Positions 17,204 to 24,764 of a stretch of DNA of 64,000 nucleotides are shown here, piece by piece. Both the position numbers and the translations under genes were made by a program. The first letter of the stretch is position 1; each line of letters starts with the position of its first letter. Below the pieces are notes generated by a model. That model was not told the DNA's origin, did not search any database, and was given only the letters and a program-made list of their open reading frames with translations. Source of the DNA: Burkholderiales bacterium PBB3 (lineage in GTDB: Bacteria > Pseudomonadota > Gammaproteobacteria > Burkholderiales > Burkholderiaceae_C); the NCBI GenBank assembly GCA_002256115.1, contig NKIK01000013.1:41665-105664 (forward strand). The letters run 5' to 3'.

Positions 17204-18782
17204 CTTGTCTGCTGGTCAAGTTTTGGCACAAGCGCCTGTGCTCCCCGCGGATAGCGGTGCAAACGCGGGCAAGTTACTCAACCGCAACGGCCTGCCCAAC
17301 CTGGGGGACGGTAGCGACATGACGCTGGGCGCAGAGCGCCGCTTGGGGGACCGCATCGCGCGGTCCCTGTACCGTGATCTTGATTATGTCGATGACCCCG
17401 TCATCTCCGACTATTTGCAGGGTATATGGCAACCGCTACTGGCTGCAGCGCGCGAGCGCGGCGAGCTGCCTGCCGATATGGATGAGGCTTACGCCTGGGA
17501 AATCTGGATGTCGCGGGACCGGACGGTCAATGCCTTCGCCTTGCCGGGGGCCTACTTTGGCATGCATCTGGGGTTGATCGCCACCGTGTCCAACCATGCA
17601 GAGCTGGCTTCAGTCATGGCCCACGAGTTGAGCCACGTGACGCAGCGCCACATCTCGCGCATGATGTCGCGCCAAAGTGCCCAGGCGCCCTGGATGATTG
17701 GGGCCATGATCCTGGGGGTGTTGGCGGCCAGCAAGAGCATAGACGGCGCCAACGCGATGATCATGGGGGGCCAAGCGGCAGCAGCGCAGACCCAGCTCAA
17801 CTTCAACCGCGACATGGAGCGCGAGGCCGACCGCGTTGGGTACTTGGTGGCCACGCAGGCTGGCTATGCCCCGCAAGGCTTCGTGACCATGTTTGAGAAG
17901 CTGCAGCAAGCTTCCAAGCTGACCGACAACACCAACTTTCCCTACCTCCGCAGCCACCCCTTGTCTACCGAACGCATGGCAGACATGCAATCGCGCATCC
18001 CACAGGGTATTGGTGGCCCTACTGTGCTCGTCCCATTGGAGATGGACCACGCGATGGTGTCTGCGCGTGCCCGTGTGTTGTCCAAAACTGCGGTAGACGC
18101 ACTGCTGGCATGGAACGACGAAGCGAAGCCTGCCGCTTTGCAGCGGCTGCCACTGCAGCAACAGGCCGGCGTGCTCTATGGCGCAACACTCGCCGCCGCG
18201 AAGCTGCGGGATGCCCCACAGGCCCAGGCACTGCTCAGGCGTTTAGAGATGGTGGTGAAAGACGACACCGCTGCCAGGAATCTGGCGCGTTTATTGGCCG
18301 CAGAAATCCAGCTCATGCAGGGCAACCCGGCGCAAGCCCTTGTGCTGCTGCAGCAAAGCCCCGGCGCAACCGAACCCGCAGCATCCCCGGCAGCGATGCA
18401 GGAAGTGGCGGGCCAACCCCCCATGCCCGCTTTAGTTGGTCGGGCCAAGCTGTTTTTCAGTGCCCAGGCCGCGACCCAAAGCGGCGCACCTAAAACTGAA
18501 GCTTTGCAAGATTGGGTCGCCAACCATCCGCGCGATGCGCAAGCCTGGCAATTGCTCGCTCATGCCTACGTGGCGCAAGCTAGGCCCATCAGCGCTATCC
18601 GGGCCGAAGCTGAGGCCAGTGTGGCCCAGATGGATTACGCAGCTGCCTTGGCGCGTTTGCGCTCCGCCCAAGACCAGATTCGTGCGGACCGTGCCGGTGT
18701 GGACCATATTGAAGCGTCCATTGTCGACACCCGGGCCCGGCAAATTGATGTGCTAGCGCGGGAACAAGCGCTGGAGCGCTGA
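17166..18782 (+). CDS. BepA-like M48 metalloprotease with TPR domain
   Basis: This is a predicted periplasmic zinc protease of 538 residues, resembling BepA (YfgC), which degrades or helps assemble outer-membrane proteins. After a signal peptide ending near LAQA comes the M48 domain (about residues 65-280) with zinc motif HELSH in VMAHELSHVTQRH and third ligand in READRVGYLVA; a TPR-like helical region fills the rest. The start used is the ATG at 17166; the frame is open to 17064. Most of the signal peptide is encoded by a dispersed repeat lying in reverse orientation. The 3' end overlaps the convergent membrane-protein gene by 30 bases. Confidence 0.9.
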   Translation: MNSAGAASFLIAILSAGQVLAQAPVLPADSGANAGKLLNRNGLPNLGDGSDMTLGAERRLGDRIARSLYRDLDYVDDPVISDYLQGIWQPLLAAARERGELPADMDEAYAWEIWMSRDRTVNAFALPGAYFGMHLGLIATVSNHAELASVMAHELSHVTQRHISRMMSRQSAQAPWMIGAMILGVLAASKSIDGANAMIMGGQAAAAQTQLNFNRDMEREADRVGYLVATQAGYAPQGFVTMFEKLQQASKLTDNTNFPYLRSHPLSTERMADMQSRIPQGIGGPTVLVPLEMDHAMVSARARVLSKTAVDALLAWNDEAKPAALQRLPLQQQAGVLYGATLAAAKLRDAPQAQALLRRLEMVVKDDTAARNLARLLAAEIQLMQGNPAQALVLLQQSPGATEPAASPAAMQEVAGQPPMPALVGRAKLFFSAQAATQSGAPKTEALQDWVANHPRDAQAWQLLAHAYVAQARPISAIRAEAEASVAQMDYAAALARLRSAQDQIRADRAGVDHIEASIVDTRARQIDVLAREQALER

Positions 18783-19103
18783 GTCGATCACCACGCCCAG
18801 CACGCTGTAGATCAGCGACCCCAGCAGCGCCGCGCCAAAGCCGCTGACATGAAAGCCGTCCAAAACACCGGCCGCTGACCAGAACATCAGCGCGTTGATG
18901 ACAAACAAAAACAACCCCAAAGTCAGCACAGTAACGGGCAGCGTCAATAGCACCAAGATCGGTCGCAGCAAGGTGTTGAATAGCCCGATGACCAGCGAAG
19001 CGATCAACGCGGCCATCAGGGTCTTGACCTCCACGCCAATAGACAGGTGGGCCACGGCCAGCAAAGCGACCGCACTGAGTAACCATTTAGCAAGTAATTT
19101 CAT
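18753..19103 (-). CDS. Phage-holin-family (YvlD-like) membrane protein
   Basis: This 116-residue protein has four predicted membrane helices and matches the small YvlD/'phage holin family 4' proteins that are common chromosomal genes and not evidence of a prophage. Typical stretches are LIASLVIGLFNTLLRPILVLLTLP and LFLFVINALMFW. Function is unknown. The ATG at 19103 (MKLLAKWLL) was preferred over an upstream ATG at 19133 because it begins directly with the first helix. It converges on and overlaps the M48 gene. Confidence 0.8.
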   Translation of the reverse strand: MKLLAKWLLSAVALLAVAHLSIGVEVKTLMAALIASLVIGLFNTLLRPILVLLTLPVTVLTLGLFLFVINALMFWSAAGVLDGFHVSGFGAALLGSLIYSVLGVVIDSALQRLFPR

Positions 19104-19195
19104 GCCGCCAGAATACCGCAAAGCCGACCCCAAAGCCCTGGCGCAGCTCCGCCGGGTCGCTAGCGATTAAGATCGCGGCCCCTCTTCAGATTGTT

Positions 19196-19642
19196 ATGGC
19201 CGGAATCCACATCACCGACATCGAGGCCGCCATCAATTTCTGGCGCGCCAAAAGCCCATCCCCCGATGGCGTCACGCTCGCGCCCGAGTTGCGTGCGCTG
19301 GCCGAGGTGTATGCGCTGCTGGTCTACTACCACGAGGACGAAGCCGACGAGTTCTCGATGCCACCCAAGGCCATGGCCGCCTGGCAGGTCTGGTACGACA
19401 GTACGCCCGACACGCCCTGCATTGCCATTTGCTCCACCAGCCAAGGCGATGAGTTGTGCAAAGGCTGCGGCCGCTTCTTCAATGAGGTGCAGTTGTGGCC
19501 CAGCATGCGCCCCGCGGAGAAGCGCCAGACCTGGCGCCGCATCACGCTGCAAAGCAGCGCCTGGCGCTTCAACAAATATGCGGAGCGGGCGGCAGAGGGA
19601 TTGCAGGAGAGCCACAGCGGCCCTGATGCGCTTTTGAGTTAG
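19196..19642 (+). CDS. DUF3717-DUF1289 two-domain protein
   Basis: This 148-residue cytoplasmic protein has two recognisable modules. Residues 3-68 (IHITDIEAAINFWR ... LAEVYALLVYYH) match DUF3717. Residues 73-115 match DUF1289, with four cysteines (C75, C79, C88, C91) in the pattern PCIAIC-x8-CKGCGRF and the W/P-rich tail WPSMRPAEKRQTWRRI; such cysteines probably bind a metal. Neither domain has a firmly established role. The best start is the ATG at 19196. Neighbours are divergent or unrelated, so context does not help. Confidence 0.75.
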   Translation: MAGIHITDIEAAINFWRAKSPSPDGVTLAPELRALAEVYALLVYYHEDEADEFSMPPKAMAAWQVWYDSTPDTPCIAICSTSQGDELCKGCGRFFNEVQLWPSMRPAEKRQTWRRITLQSSAWRFNKYAERAAEGLQESHSGPDALLS

Positions 19643-19705
19643 CGCTCCAGCGGCACCACCGCGCTAGGCGGGCACCGTGTATTTCGAGCCGCATAGCCTG
19701 GTTAT

Positions 19706-19774
19706 GCTATCAAAAAAGAAGCTGCTCCCGCACTATCCACGGCCTGAACGGCCGATTGGGCTTAAATTTACCCA
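19706..19774 (+). repeat. Dispersed repeat A, copy 2
   Basis: About 69 bases: GCTATC, six A's, GAAGCTGCTCCCGCACTATCCAC, then GGCCTGAACGGCC and a tail GATTGGGCTTAAATTTACC. It shares the 25-base core with the copies at 24171, 59871 and, inverted, 17133. It is immediately followed by repeat B in the gap between the DUF3717 gene and yaeQ. Confidence 0.85.
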
Positions 19775-19777
19775 ATG

Positions 19778-19807
19778 GGAGGCGGCTTCAGCCGCACAGG
19801 CGGTGTA
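19778..19807 (+). repeat. Repeat B, copy 1 (GC-rich hairpin)
   Basis: GGAGGCGGCTTCAGCCGCACAGG followed by CGGTGTA. GCGGC-TTCA-GCCGC forms a tight hairpin. The same arrangement with changed loop is at 20467-20496. It lies 20 bases beyond the yaeQ stop. Confidence 0.65.
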
Positions 19808-19826
19808 CTTGTCCACGGGGGCGTAC

Positions 19827-20387
19827 CTACTTCCAGCGTATGGGCTCAATATCGACGGTGTTTTTGCCGTCCCCCAGCATCAACACATTTTCCTGAATCG
19901 TGGCCTGCAACTGCATGCTGCGCTGGGCCAACTGGGCTAAAGCTTGCGATGCCAGCGTCGGCACGCGCCAGACCTGCAGGCGGTCCAGGCGCGTGAGTTT
20001 GGTTTCAATGCCTTTCCACCAGATCTCGGAGGAATGGGCGAAGCAATACAGCATCACCGCATCCGCCTTGTTGCAGGCCTTGCTGATAGGTTTGTCTTCG
20101 GGTTGGCCCACTTCAATCCACAAGCGCTTGCGGCCCGTGAAGTCGGTTAGCGAGACATCCGGGTCTTCCACATCGGACAGGCCGGCGCCAAAGGCCAGCG
20201 TGCCGTCGCCGTTGCATTCGCTTTGCAGCTTGTGCGCCTGCAGCGCCATCGCCACCAGCCGGATCATCATGCGTTCGTCGGTCTCGCTCGGGTGGCGCGC
20301 CAGCGTCAGCGCGTGGTCGGCGTAGTAGCTGTGGTCAATGTCCGCGATCTGGAGATTGGCTTTGTAGATAGTGGATTTGAGTGCCAT
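19827..20387 (-). CDS. yaeQ: YaeQ family protein
   Basis: This 186-residue protein of the YaeQ family begins MALKSTIYKANLQIADIDHSYY, with SETDERMMIRLVAMAL, VEDPDVSLTDFTGRKRLWIEVGQP and a central K/C-containing core as expected. Structures of this family resemble PD-(D/E)XK nucleases with the active residues partly kept; the cellular role is not settled (it was once suggested to suppress RfaH mutants). It lies 107 bases downstream of purB on the same strand, separated by repeat B. Confidence 0.93.
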   Translation of the reverse strand: MALKSTIYKANLQIADIDHSYYADHALTLARHPSETDERMMIRLVAMALQAHKLQSECNGDGTLAFGAGLSDVEDPDVSLTDFTGRKRLWIEVGQPEDKPISKACNKADAVMLYCFAHSSEIWWKGIETKLTRLDRLQVWRVPTLASQALAQLAQRSMQLQATIQENVLMLGDGKNTVDIEPIRWK

Positions 20388-20466
20388 GGTATGTGTGCGA
20401 GGGGGAGTGATTCAGGAATGCCATGGAACCGGCTTGGCCGGGCCACTGGCATTGCCCCCTGCAAGG

Positions 20467-20496
20467 GGGAGGCGGCGCTAGCCGCACGGGGGTGTT
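20467..20496 (+). repeat. Repeat B, copy 2 (GC-rich hairpin)
   Basis: GGAGGCGGCGCTAGCCGCACGG followed by GGGTGTTA. The hairpin GCGGC-GCTA-GCCGC matches copy 1 with a different loop. It runs into the purB stop codon and occupies the gap between purB and yaeQ. Confidence 0.65.
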
Positions 20497-21874
20497 ACAC
20501 CCTTTTTGCGAGTTCCGAAGCCTTGCCGGTGTAGCTGCCGGGTGTCATCGCCATCAAACGGTCTTTTTCCGCCTGCGGAATGTCCAGCCCTGCGATAAAG
20601 CCTTGCATCAGTTCCTTGGTCATGGCTGCACCGCGGGTGAACTTCTTGAGTTGTTCATAAGGCTGGGGCAGGCCAAAGCGCCGCATCACCGTTTGGATGG
20701 GTTCGGCCAGCACTTCCCAGGCGTTATCCAGGTCCTTGGCAATCGCGTCTTCGTTGATTTCCAGCTTGTTCAGGCCGGTCAGCAGGCTTTGGTAGGCCAG
20801 CACGGGGTAGCCCAGGGCCACGCCCACATTGCGCAGCACCGTGGAGTCGGTCAGGTCGCGCTGCCAGCGGCTGATGGGTAGCTTCTCGCTCAGGTGGCGC
20901 AACATGGCATTGGCCAGGCCCAGGTTGCCCTCGGCATTTTCAAAGTCAATCGGGTTGACCTTGTGCGGCATGGTGCTGGAGCCCACTTCGCCATCTTTCA
21001 GGCGCTGTTTGAAGTAGCCCAGGCTCACATAGCCCCAGATGTCTCGGCTCAGGTCGATCAGGATGGTGTTGGTGCGCGCCACGGCGTCAAACAGCTCTGC
21101 CATGTAGTCGTGTGGCTCAATCTGGATGCTGTAGGGCTGGAAGGTCAGGCCCAGACCCAGAGGTTCCGGCGTCTCAATCACTTTTTTGCTAAAGGCTTCC
21201 CAGTCAAAGTCGGGCCAGGCAGACAAGTGCGCGTTGTAGTTACCCACCGCACCATTCATCTTGGCCAGAATCTTGATGCTGGCAATGCGGTCGCAGGCGG
21301 TTTGCAGGCGCACGACTACGTTGGCCATTTCCTTGCCTACCGTGGTGGGGCTGGCGGTCTGGCCGTGGGTGCGGCTCAGCATAGCCAAATCGGCATGGGC
21401 GTGCGCCATCTCGCGCAATTTGAGCACCACGCGGTCCAGGGCGGGCAGCACCACCACATCGCGCGCGGAGCGCAGTTGCAGCGCGTGGCTGGTGTTGTTG
21501 ATGTCTTCGCTGGTGCAGGCAAAGTGCACAAACTCGCTGGCTTTTTCCAGTTCGGGCCGGGCTTCAAACTTGGACTTGATCCAGTACTCCACCGCCTTCA
21601 CATCGTGGTTGGTGGTCCGCTCAATCACCTTGATGGCCTCACCATCGGTCTCGCTGAAGTTCTTGACCAGACCCAGCAAGTAAGTGCGCGCTCCGGGGGT
21701 GAGTGGCTTGAATTCGGCAAAGCCAGCGTCACTTAAGCTAATGAACCAAGCCACTTCGACCTGCACTCGCCGGTGCATATAGCCCTGCTCACTCATCAAA
21801 GGCCGCAAGGTGGCCAGTTTGGCTGCGTAGCGCCCGTCTAGTGGGGAAAGTGCGGAAATTGTGGAAAAAGTCAT
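20495..21874 (-). CDS. purB: Adenylosuccinate lyase
   Basis: This 459-residue enzyme splits adenylosuccinate to AMP and SAICAR to AICAR (purine synthesis), forming a homotetramer in the cytosol. The fumarase/aspartase superfamily signature GSSTMPHKVNPIDFENAEGN is intact, as are the catalytic regions around TSEDINN and SRTHGQTASPTT. The start at 21874 (MTFSTISALSPLDGRY) gives the expected N-terminus; the frame is open another 30 codons upstream. It is divergent from the GST gene. The length is normal and no defect is seen. Confidence 0.97.
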   Translation of the reverse strand: MTFSTISALSPLDGRYAAKLATLRPLMSEQGYMHRRVQVEVAWFISLSDAGFAEFKPLTPGARTYLLGLVKNFSETDGEAIKVIERTTNHDVKAVEYWIKSKFEARPELEKASEFVHFACTSEDINNTSHALQLRSARDVVVLPALDRVVLKLREMAHAHADLAMLSRTHGQTASPTTVGKEMANVVVRLQTACDRIASIKILAKMNGAVGNYNAHLSAWPDFDWEAFSKKVIETPEPLGLGLTFQPYSIQIEPHDYMAELFDAVARTNTILIDLSRDIWGYVSLGYFKQRLKDGEVGSSTMPHKVNPIDFENAEGNLGLANAMLRHLSEKLPISRWQRDLTDSTVLRNVGVALGYPVLAYQSLLTGLNKLEINEDAIAKDLDNAWEVLAEPIQTVMRRFGLPQPYEQLKKFTRGAAMTKELMQGFIAGLDIPQAEKDRLMAMTPGSYTGKASELAKRV

Positions 21875-21970
21875 GCCCCAATTGTAGGTTGTGCGCCACG
21901 CTTGGTCCCTAAGAGGGCTCTGGTAAACCCCAGTGGATAGAATGAACCTCTCTGTAACAGACACTCACAC

Positions 21971-22585
21971 ATGAAATTACTTGGATCCCACGGCAGCCCC
22001 TACGTGCGCAAAGTACGCGTCGTAATGGCGGAAAAGAAATTGGACTACGCCTTTGTGACGGAAGACGTCTGGGCCGCAGACACCACGATTTCTGGGTCCA
22101 ATCCGCTGGGTAAAGTCCCCTGCCTGGTGATGGAAGGGGCCGAGGCCCTGTTCGATTCGCGCGTGATCGTGGAATACCTGGATACGCTGTCGCCTGTGGG
22201 TAAATTGATTCCCGCCGTGGGCCGTGAGCGTGCCGAGATCAAAACCTGGGAAGCCCTGGCCGATGGCGTGATGGACGCAGCCATTTTGGCGCGCCTGGAA
22301 GCCACCTGGACGGGCCGTACCAAAGCCCAGCGCAGTAATGCCTGGATTGAGCGCCAAATGGGAAAGATCACCGCGGCCGTTAAAGCCATGTCGACCGGCC
22401 TGGGCGACAAGCCCTTTTGCGCTGGTATTCACCTGACGCTGGCTGATGTAGCCGTGGGCTGCGCATTGGGTTATCTGGATTTCCGCTTCCCGCAAATCGA
22501 TTGGCGCACCGACAACCCCAACCTGCAGCGACTGTTTGAGAAGCTGATGCAACGCCCCAGCTTCGCGGATACCCAGCCGGCTTGA
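21971..22585 (+). CDS. Glutathione S-transferase family protein
   Basis: This 204-residue cytosolic protein has an N-terminal thioredoxin-like domain (MKLLGSHGSPYVRKVRVVMAEK, with SPYVRKV at the position of the catalytic Ser/Cys and NPLGKVPCL holding the cis-Pro) and a C-terminal all-helical domain with LTLADVAVGCALGYLDFR. Glutathione conjugation or related thiol chemistry is likely; the substrate is unknown. It stands alone, divergent from purB. Confidence 0.9.
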   Translation: MKLLGSHGSPYVRKVRVVMAEKKLDYAFVTEDVWAADTTISGSNPLGKVPCLVMEGAEALFDSRVIVEYLDTLSPVGKLIPAVGRERAEIKTWEALADGVMDAAILARLEATWTGRTKAQRSNAWIERQMGKITAAVKAMSTGLGDKPFCAGIHLTLADVAVGCALGYLDFRFPQIDWRTDNPNLQRLFEKLMQRPSFADTQPA

Positions 22586-22675
22586 GCGCCCGGGGCGTTT
22601 GCCCCGGTGTTGTTACAGGGGATTACATTTTTAGGGCTTCCCCCAAGCGCTTGGCTTGGTTACAGTCGGCTCTCC

Positions 22676-22879
22676 ATGGCGACTTACAAGACGATCTACC
22701 AATGCCGCGACTGCGGTGCCACCAGTTACCAGCCCGTGATAGACCGTGCTGAGAATGGTGTTCTGAAGCCCACCGGTCAATACCGGTGCACCGGGTGCCG
22801 CACTATATTTGCCACCATCCGCGCCTGGTGGGAGCCGCGGCGGCGGCCTGAATTCCAGCCGAGTCAAATGCCGGGGTAA
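22676..22879 (+). CDS. Small zinc-ribbon protein
   Basis: This predicted 67-residue protein has two cysteine pairs, CRDC near residue 9 and CTGC near residue 39, spaced as in a zinc ribbon, and a basic tail (WWEPRRRPEFQP). I do not recognise a named family. Start choice: the ATG at 22676 begins MATYKTIYQC; a longer reading from 22607 adds a poorly convincing N-terminus. It follows the GST gene by 90 bases. It may bind nucleic acid or act as a small adaptor; this is inference. Confidence 0.6.
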   Translation: MATYKTIYQCRDCGATSYQPVIDRAENGVLKPTGQYRCTGCRTIFATIRAWWEPRRRPEFQPSQMPG

Positions 22880-22920
22880 AAAGCAGATCAATTTGGCAGA
22901 TCACTCTGCCTCCCTGCCTC

Positions 22921-23376
22921 CTAACTGTTCGCGCGCCTCTTCAGCCAGCGCATCACACTGCCCACTACGGGCAGTTTTTCATACAGCTCGGCCGCAGCGT
23001 CCCAGTAGTCGCGGTGCAGCGTGACCAAGCCCTCGTCTGAAAACACCAAGTGCGATCCGCCGCGGATGGTTTGCGGCGTGTCCTTCTGAAAGCTCTTGAA
23101 GCGGAAGTGGAAGTCCCACGTCAGAAAGCATTGCTGGCCTTGCACGATACGCTCGGTGATCACAAAACGCGGGGCCTCTAGCGCCACAAACATGTGGGCA
23201 AAAATGCCTTCGATGGCGGGCAGGCCGACGACGTCATTGAACGGATCGACAAAGCGTGCCTGGGGGCCGTACAGCGTGCCGAGCTGCGCGACACCATCGG
23301 GTGACAGTGTTTCAAAGTACTGCACGATGCGGTCAACCGCCAGGTGGGTGCGGGTGGGCATAGCGGTGCCGTTCAC
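22921..23376 (-). CDS. NTF2-like (SnoaL-type) protein
   Basis: This protein of about 151 residues has the NTF2/SnoaL cone fold pattern (LAVDRIVQYFETLSPDGVAQLGTLYGPQARFVDPFNDVVG ... HLVFSDEGLVTLHRDYWDAAAELYEKLPVVGSVMRWLKRR). The GTG at 23376 overlaps the SDR stop as GTGA, so translation is probably coupled; the ATG at 23361 is the alternative. This is the last gene of the operon beginning at 30048. Family members often bind small hydrophobic ligands; in such lipid clusters an NTF2-like protein commonly accompanies the SDR. No catalytic residue is assigned. Confidence 0.82.
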   Translation of the reverse strand: MNGTAMPTRTHLAVDRIVQYFETLSPDGVAQLGTLYGPQARFVDPFNDVVGLPAIEGIFAHMFVALEAPRFVITERIVQGQQCFLTWDFHFRFKSFQKDTPQTIRGGSHLVFSDEGLVTLHRDYWDAAAELYEKLPVVGSVMRWLKRRANS

Positions 23377-24152
23377 GGTGCCACCTTGCGCGCCAGACTA
23401 AAAAACAGGCGGTTGGGTACGATGCGCAGCAACTTGAGCCACAGCGTAAAGCGTTTGGGGAAGTGGATTTCAAAGCGCCCTTGCGCCCAGCCCTTCACAA
23501 TCGCCTGCGCCGCCTGCTCGGGGGTGAGCAGGGCGGGCATATCGAAGGTGTTGCCTTCGGTGAGCGGTGTTGCCACAAAGCCAGGGTTGACGATGGATAC
23601 GCCAATGCCTTTGCCGTGCAGGTCCAAGTACAGGGTTTCGGCCAGGTTGATCAGAGCCGCCTTGGTAGGGCCATAGGCCAGACTTTGCGGTAGCCCGCGA
23701 TAGCCCGCCACGCTGCCCACTAGGCTCATGTGCCCGCTGCCCTGGGCGATGAGCGCCGGTAGCACGGCATCCAGCACTTTCAGCGCCCCAACATAGTTGA
23801 CTTCTATGTGGCGCAGCATGTCGGGCAAGTCCAGAGCGTCGGCCCGCATGGCCTGGTAGTGACCGGCGCAATACACCACGCAGTCCAGCGGACCTTGGGC
23901 CAGCAGTTGCCGGGTGGCGGCTTGAATGGCGCTGCCGTCAGTCGCATCCAGCGCCAGCGCCAAGCTGCCGGGGTGCTGCTGTACAAAGCTGTTCAGTGCA
24001 TCCACTTTGCGTGCCGACACCACGACTTTGGCACCCCGCTGGTGCAGCGCTGCGGCGGTAGCGCGGCCTATGCCGGTGGAGGCACCAATCATCCAGACGG
24101 TCTTGCCCGTCCAATCGGTCAGGGGCGGGTTCAAGGGACTCAGGAAGGACAT
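23373..24152 (-). CDS. Short-chain dehydrogenase/reductase
   Basis: This 259-residue oxidoreductase has a Rossmann fold. The dinucleotide motif GASTGIG is at residues 23-29, and the catalytic Ser, Tyr and Lys are visible in SLVGSVAGYRGL and LAYGPTKAAL. The basic residues after the second strand (SARK) suggest NADP(H). The C-terminus carries a hydrophobic, basic stretch (RFTLWLKLLRIVPNRLFFSLARKV) that could touch the membrane. It is separated from the DUF3833 gene by 75 bases holding a copy of repeat A, so the downstream pair may be less tightly tied to the operon. Confidence 0.92.
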   Translation of the reverse strand: MSFLSPLNPPLTDWTGKTVWMIGASTGIGRATAAALHQRGAKVVVSARKVDALNSFVQQHPGSLALALDATDGSAIQAATRQLLAQGPLDCVVYCAGHYQAMRADALDLPDMLRHIEVNYVGALKVLDAVLPALIAQGSGHMSLVGSVAGYRGLPQSLAYGPTKAALINLAETLYLDLHGKGIGVSIVNPGFVATPLTEGNTFDMPALLTPEQAAQAIVKGWAQGRFEIHFPKRFTLWLKLLRIVPNRLFFSLARKVAP

Positions 24153-24170
24153 GGGGTGGCCTTTGCTCTT

Positions 24171-24229
24171 TATTTAATAGCTGCTCCCGCACTATCCACG
24201 GGCTAGAACGGCTAAATGGCTTGAAATCT
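24171..24229 (+). repeat. Dispersed repeat A, copy 3
   Basis: About 59 bases with the AGCTGCTCCCGCACTATCCAC core followed by GGGCTAGAACGGC and the TGGCTTGAAAT tail. It fills the gap between the SDR and DUF3833 genes and its right end overlaps the DUF3833 stop codon (24228-24230). Confidence 0.8.
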
Positions 24230-24764
24230 AGGGTTTGCTGAAGGACAAGGTGATTTCACCAAGCTTGACGCCGAACTTGCTCATCGTCGCTTTGTTGAGC
24301 ATCACTTTGTCATTCATCAGGTACATCCAGTCGTCAAACCGAACTTCAATCGTGCGGCCGTCTACCGGCAGATCCAAGGTGTAGGTCCAATAGAACGTAT
24401 TGCCACGCACCTGGCCCTGGGCTTCGCCGACCACGTCGTCGGCGCGTCCGGTGTAGCGTCCATCGGCTAGCTTCTTCAAGCGCCAGATGCGTTTTTGCTT
24501 CGTGCCGTCCGAGTAAGTGAAGTCTTCGTCCAAGACGCCCTCGTTGCCGCTCCAACTGCACTGCATGACCACGGTAAAGCGCTTGACCACCGTGCCGGAG
24601 CGATCGGTGAATACGCCGTAGGCATTCAGCGTGCCGTTGAAGTACTGCGCCAAATCCAGCACCGGTTTTTCGTTGGCGTAGGCGGCAATGTCTTGCGTGG
24701 CGCAAGCCGATAGGCCCGCCAGCGCACTGGCCGTGGCGCTGCACAGCAGCAGTCGTCGTTTCAT
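24228..24764 (-). CDS. DUF3833 lipoprotein
   Basis: This is a 178-residue predicted lipoprotein: MKRRLLLCSATASALAGLSAC gives a signal peptide with lipobox ending in Cys21. The mature part matches DUF3833 proteins (LAQYFNGTLNAYGVFTDRSG ... WRLKKLADGRYTGRADDVVGEA ... YLMNDKVMLNKATMSKFG), a lipocalin-like beta-rich family seen beside cyclopropane-synthase-like genes. The start ATG overlaps the MFS stop as ATGA. Its role is unknown; an envelope lipid-binding role is inferred from fold and context. Confidence 0.85.
   Translation of the reverse strand: MKRRLLLCSATASALAGLSACATQDIAAYANEKPVLDLAQYFNGTLNAYGVFTDRSGTVVKRFTVVMQCSWSGNEGVLDEDFTYSDGTKQKRIWRLKKLADGRYTGRADDVVGEAQGQVRGNTFYWTYTLDLPVDGRTIEVRFDDWMYLMNDKVMLNKATMSKFGVKLGEITLSFSKP

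Noticed and set aside
18753..19103. Holin-family gene as evidence of a prophage
   Set aside because: Members of this family are ordinary chromosomal membrane proteins and no phage structural, integrase or lysis genes are nearby.
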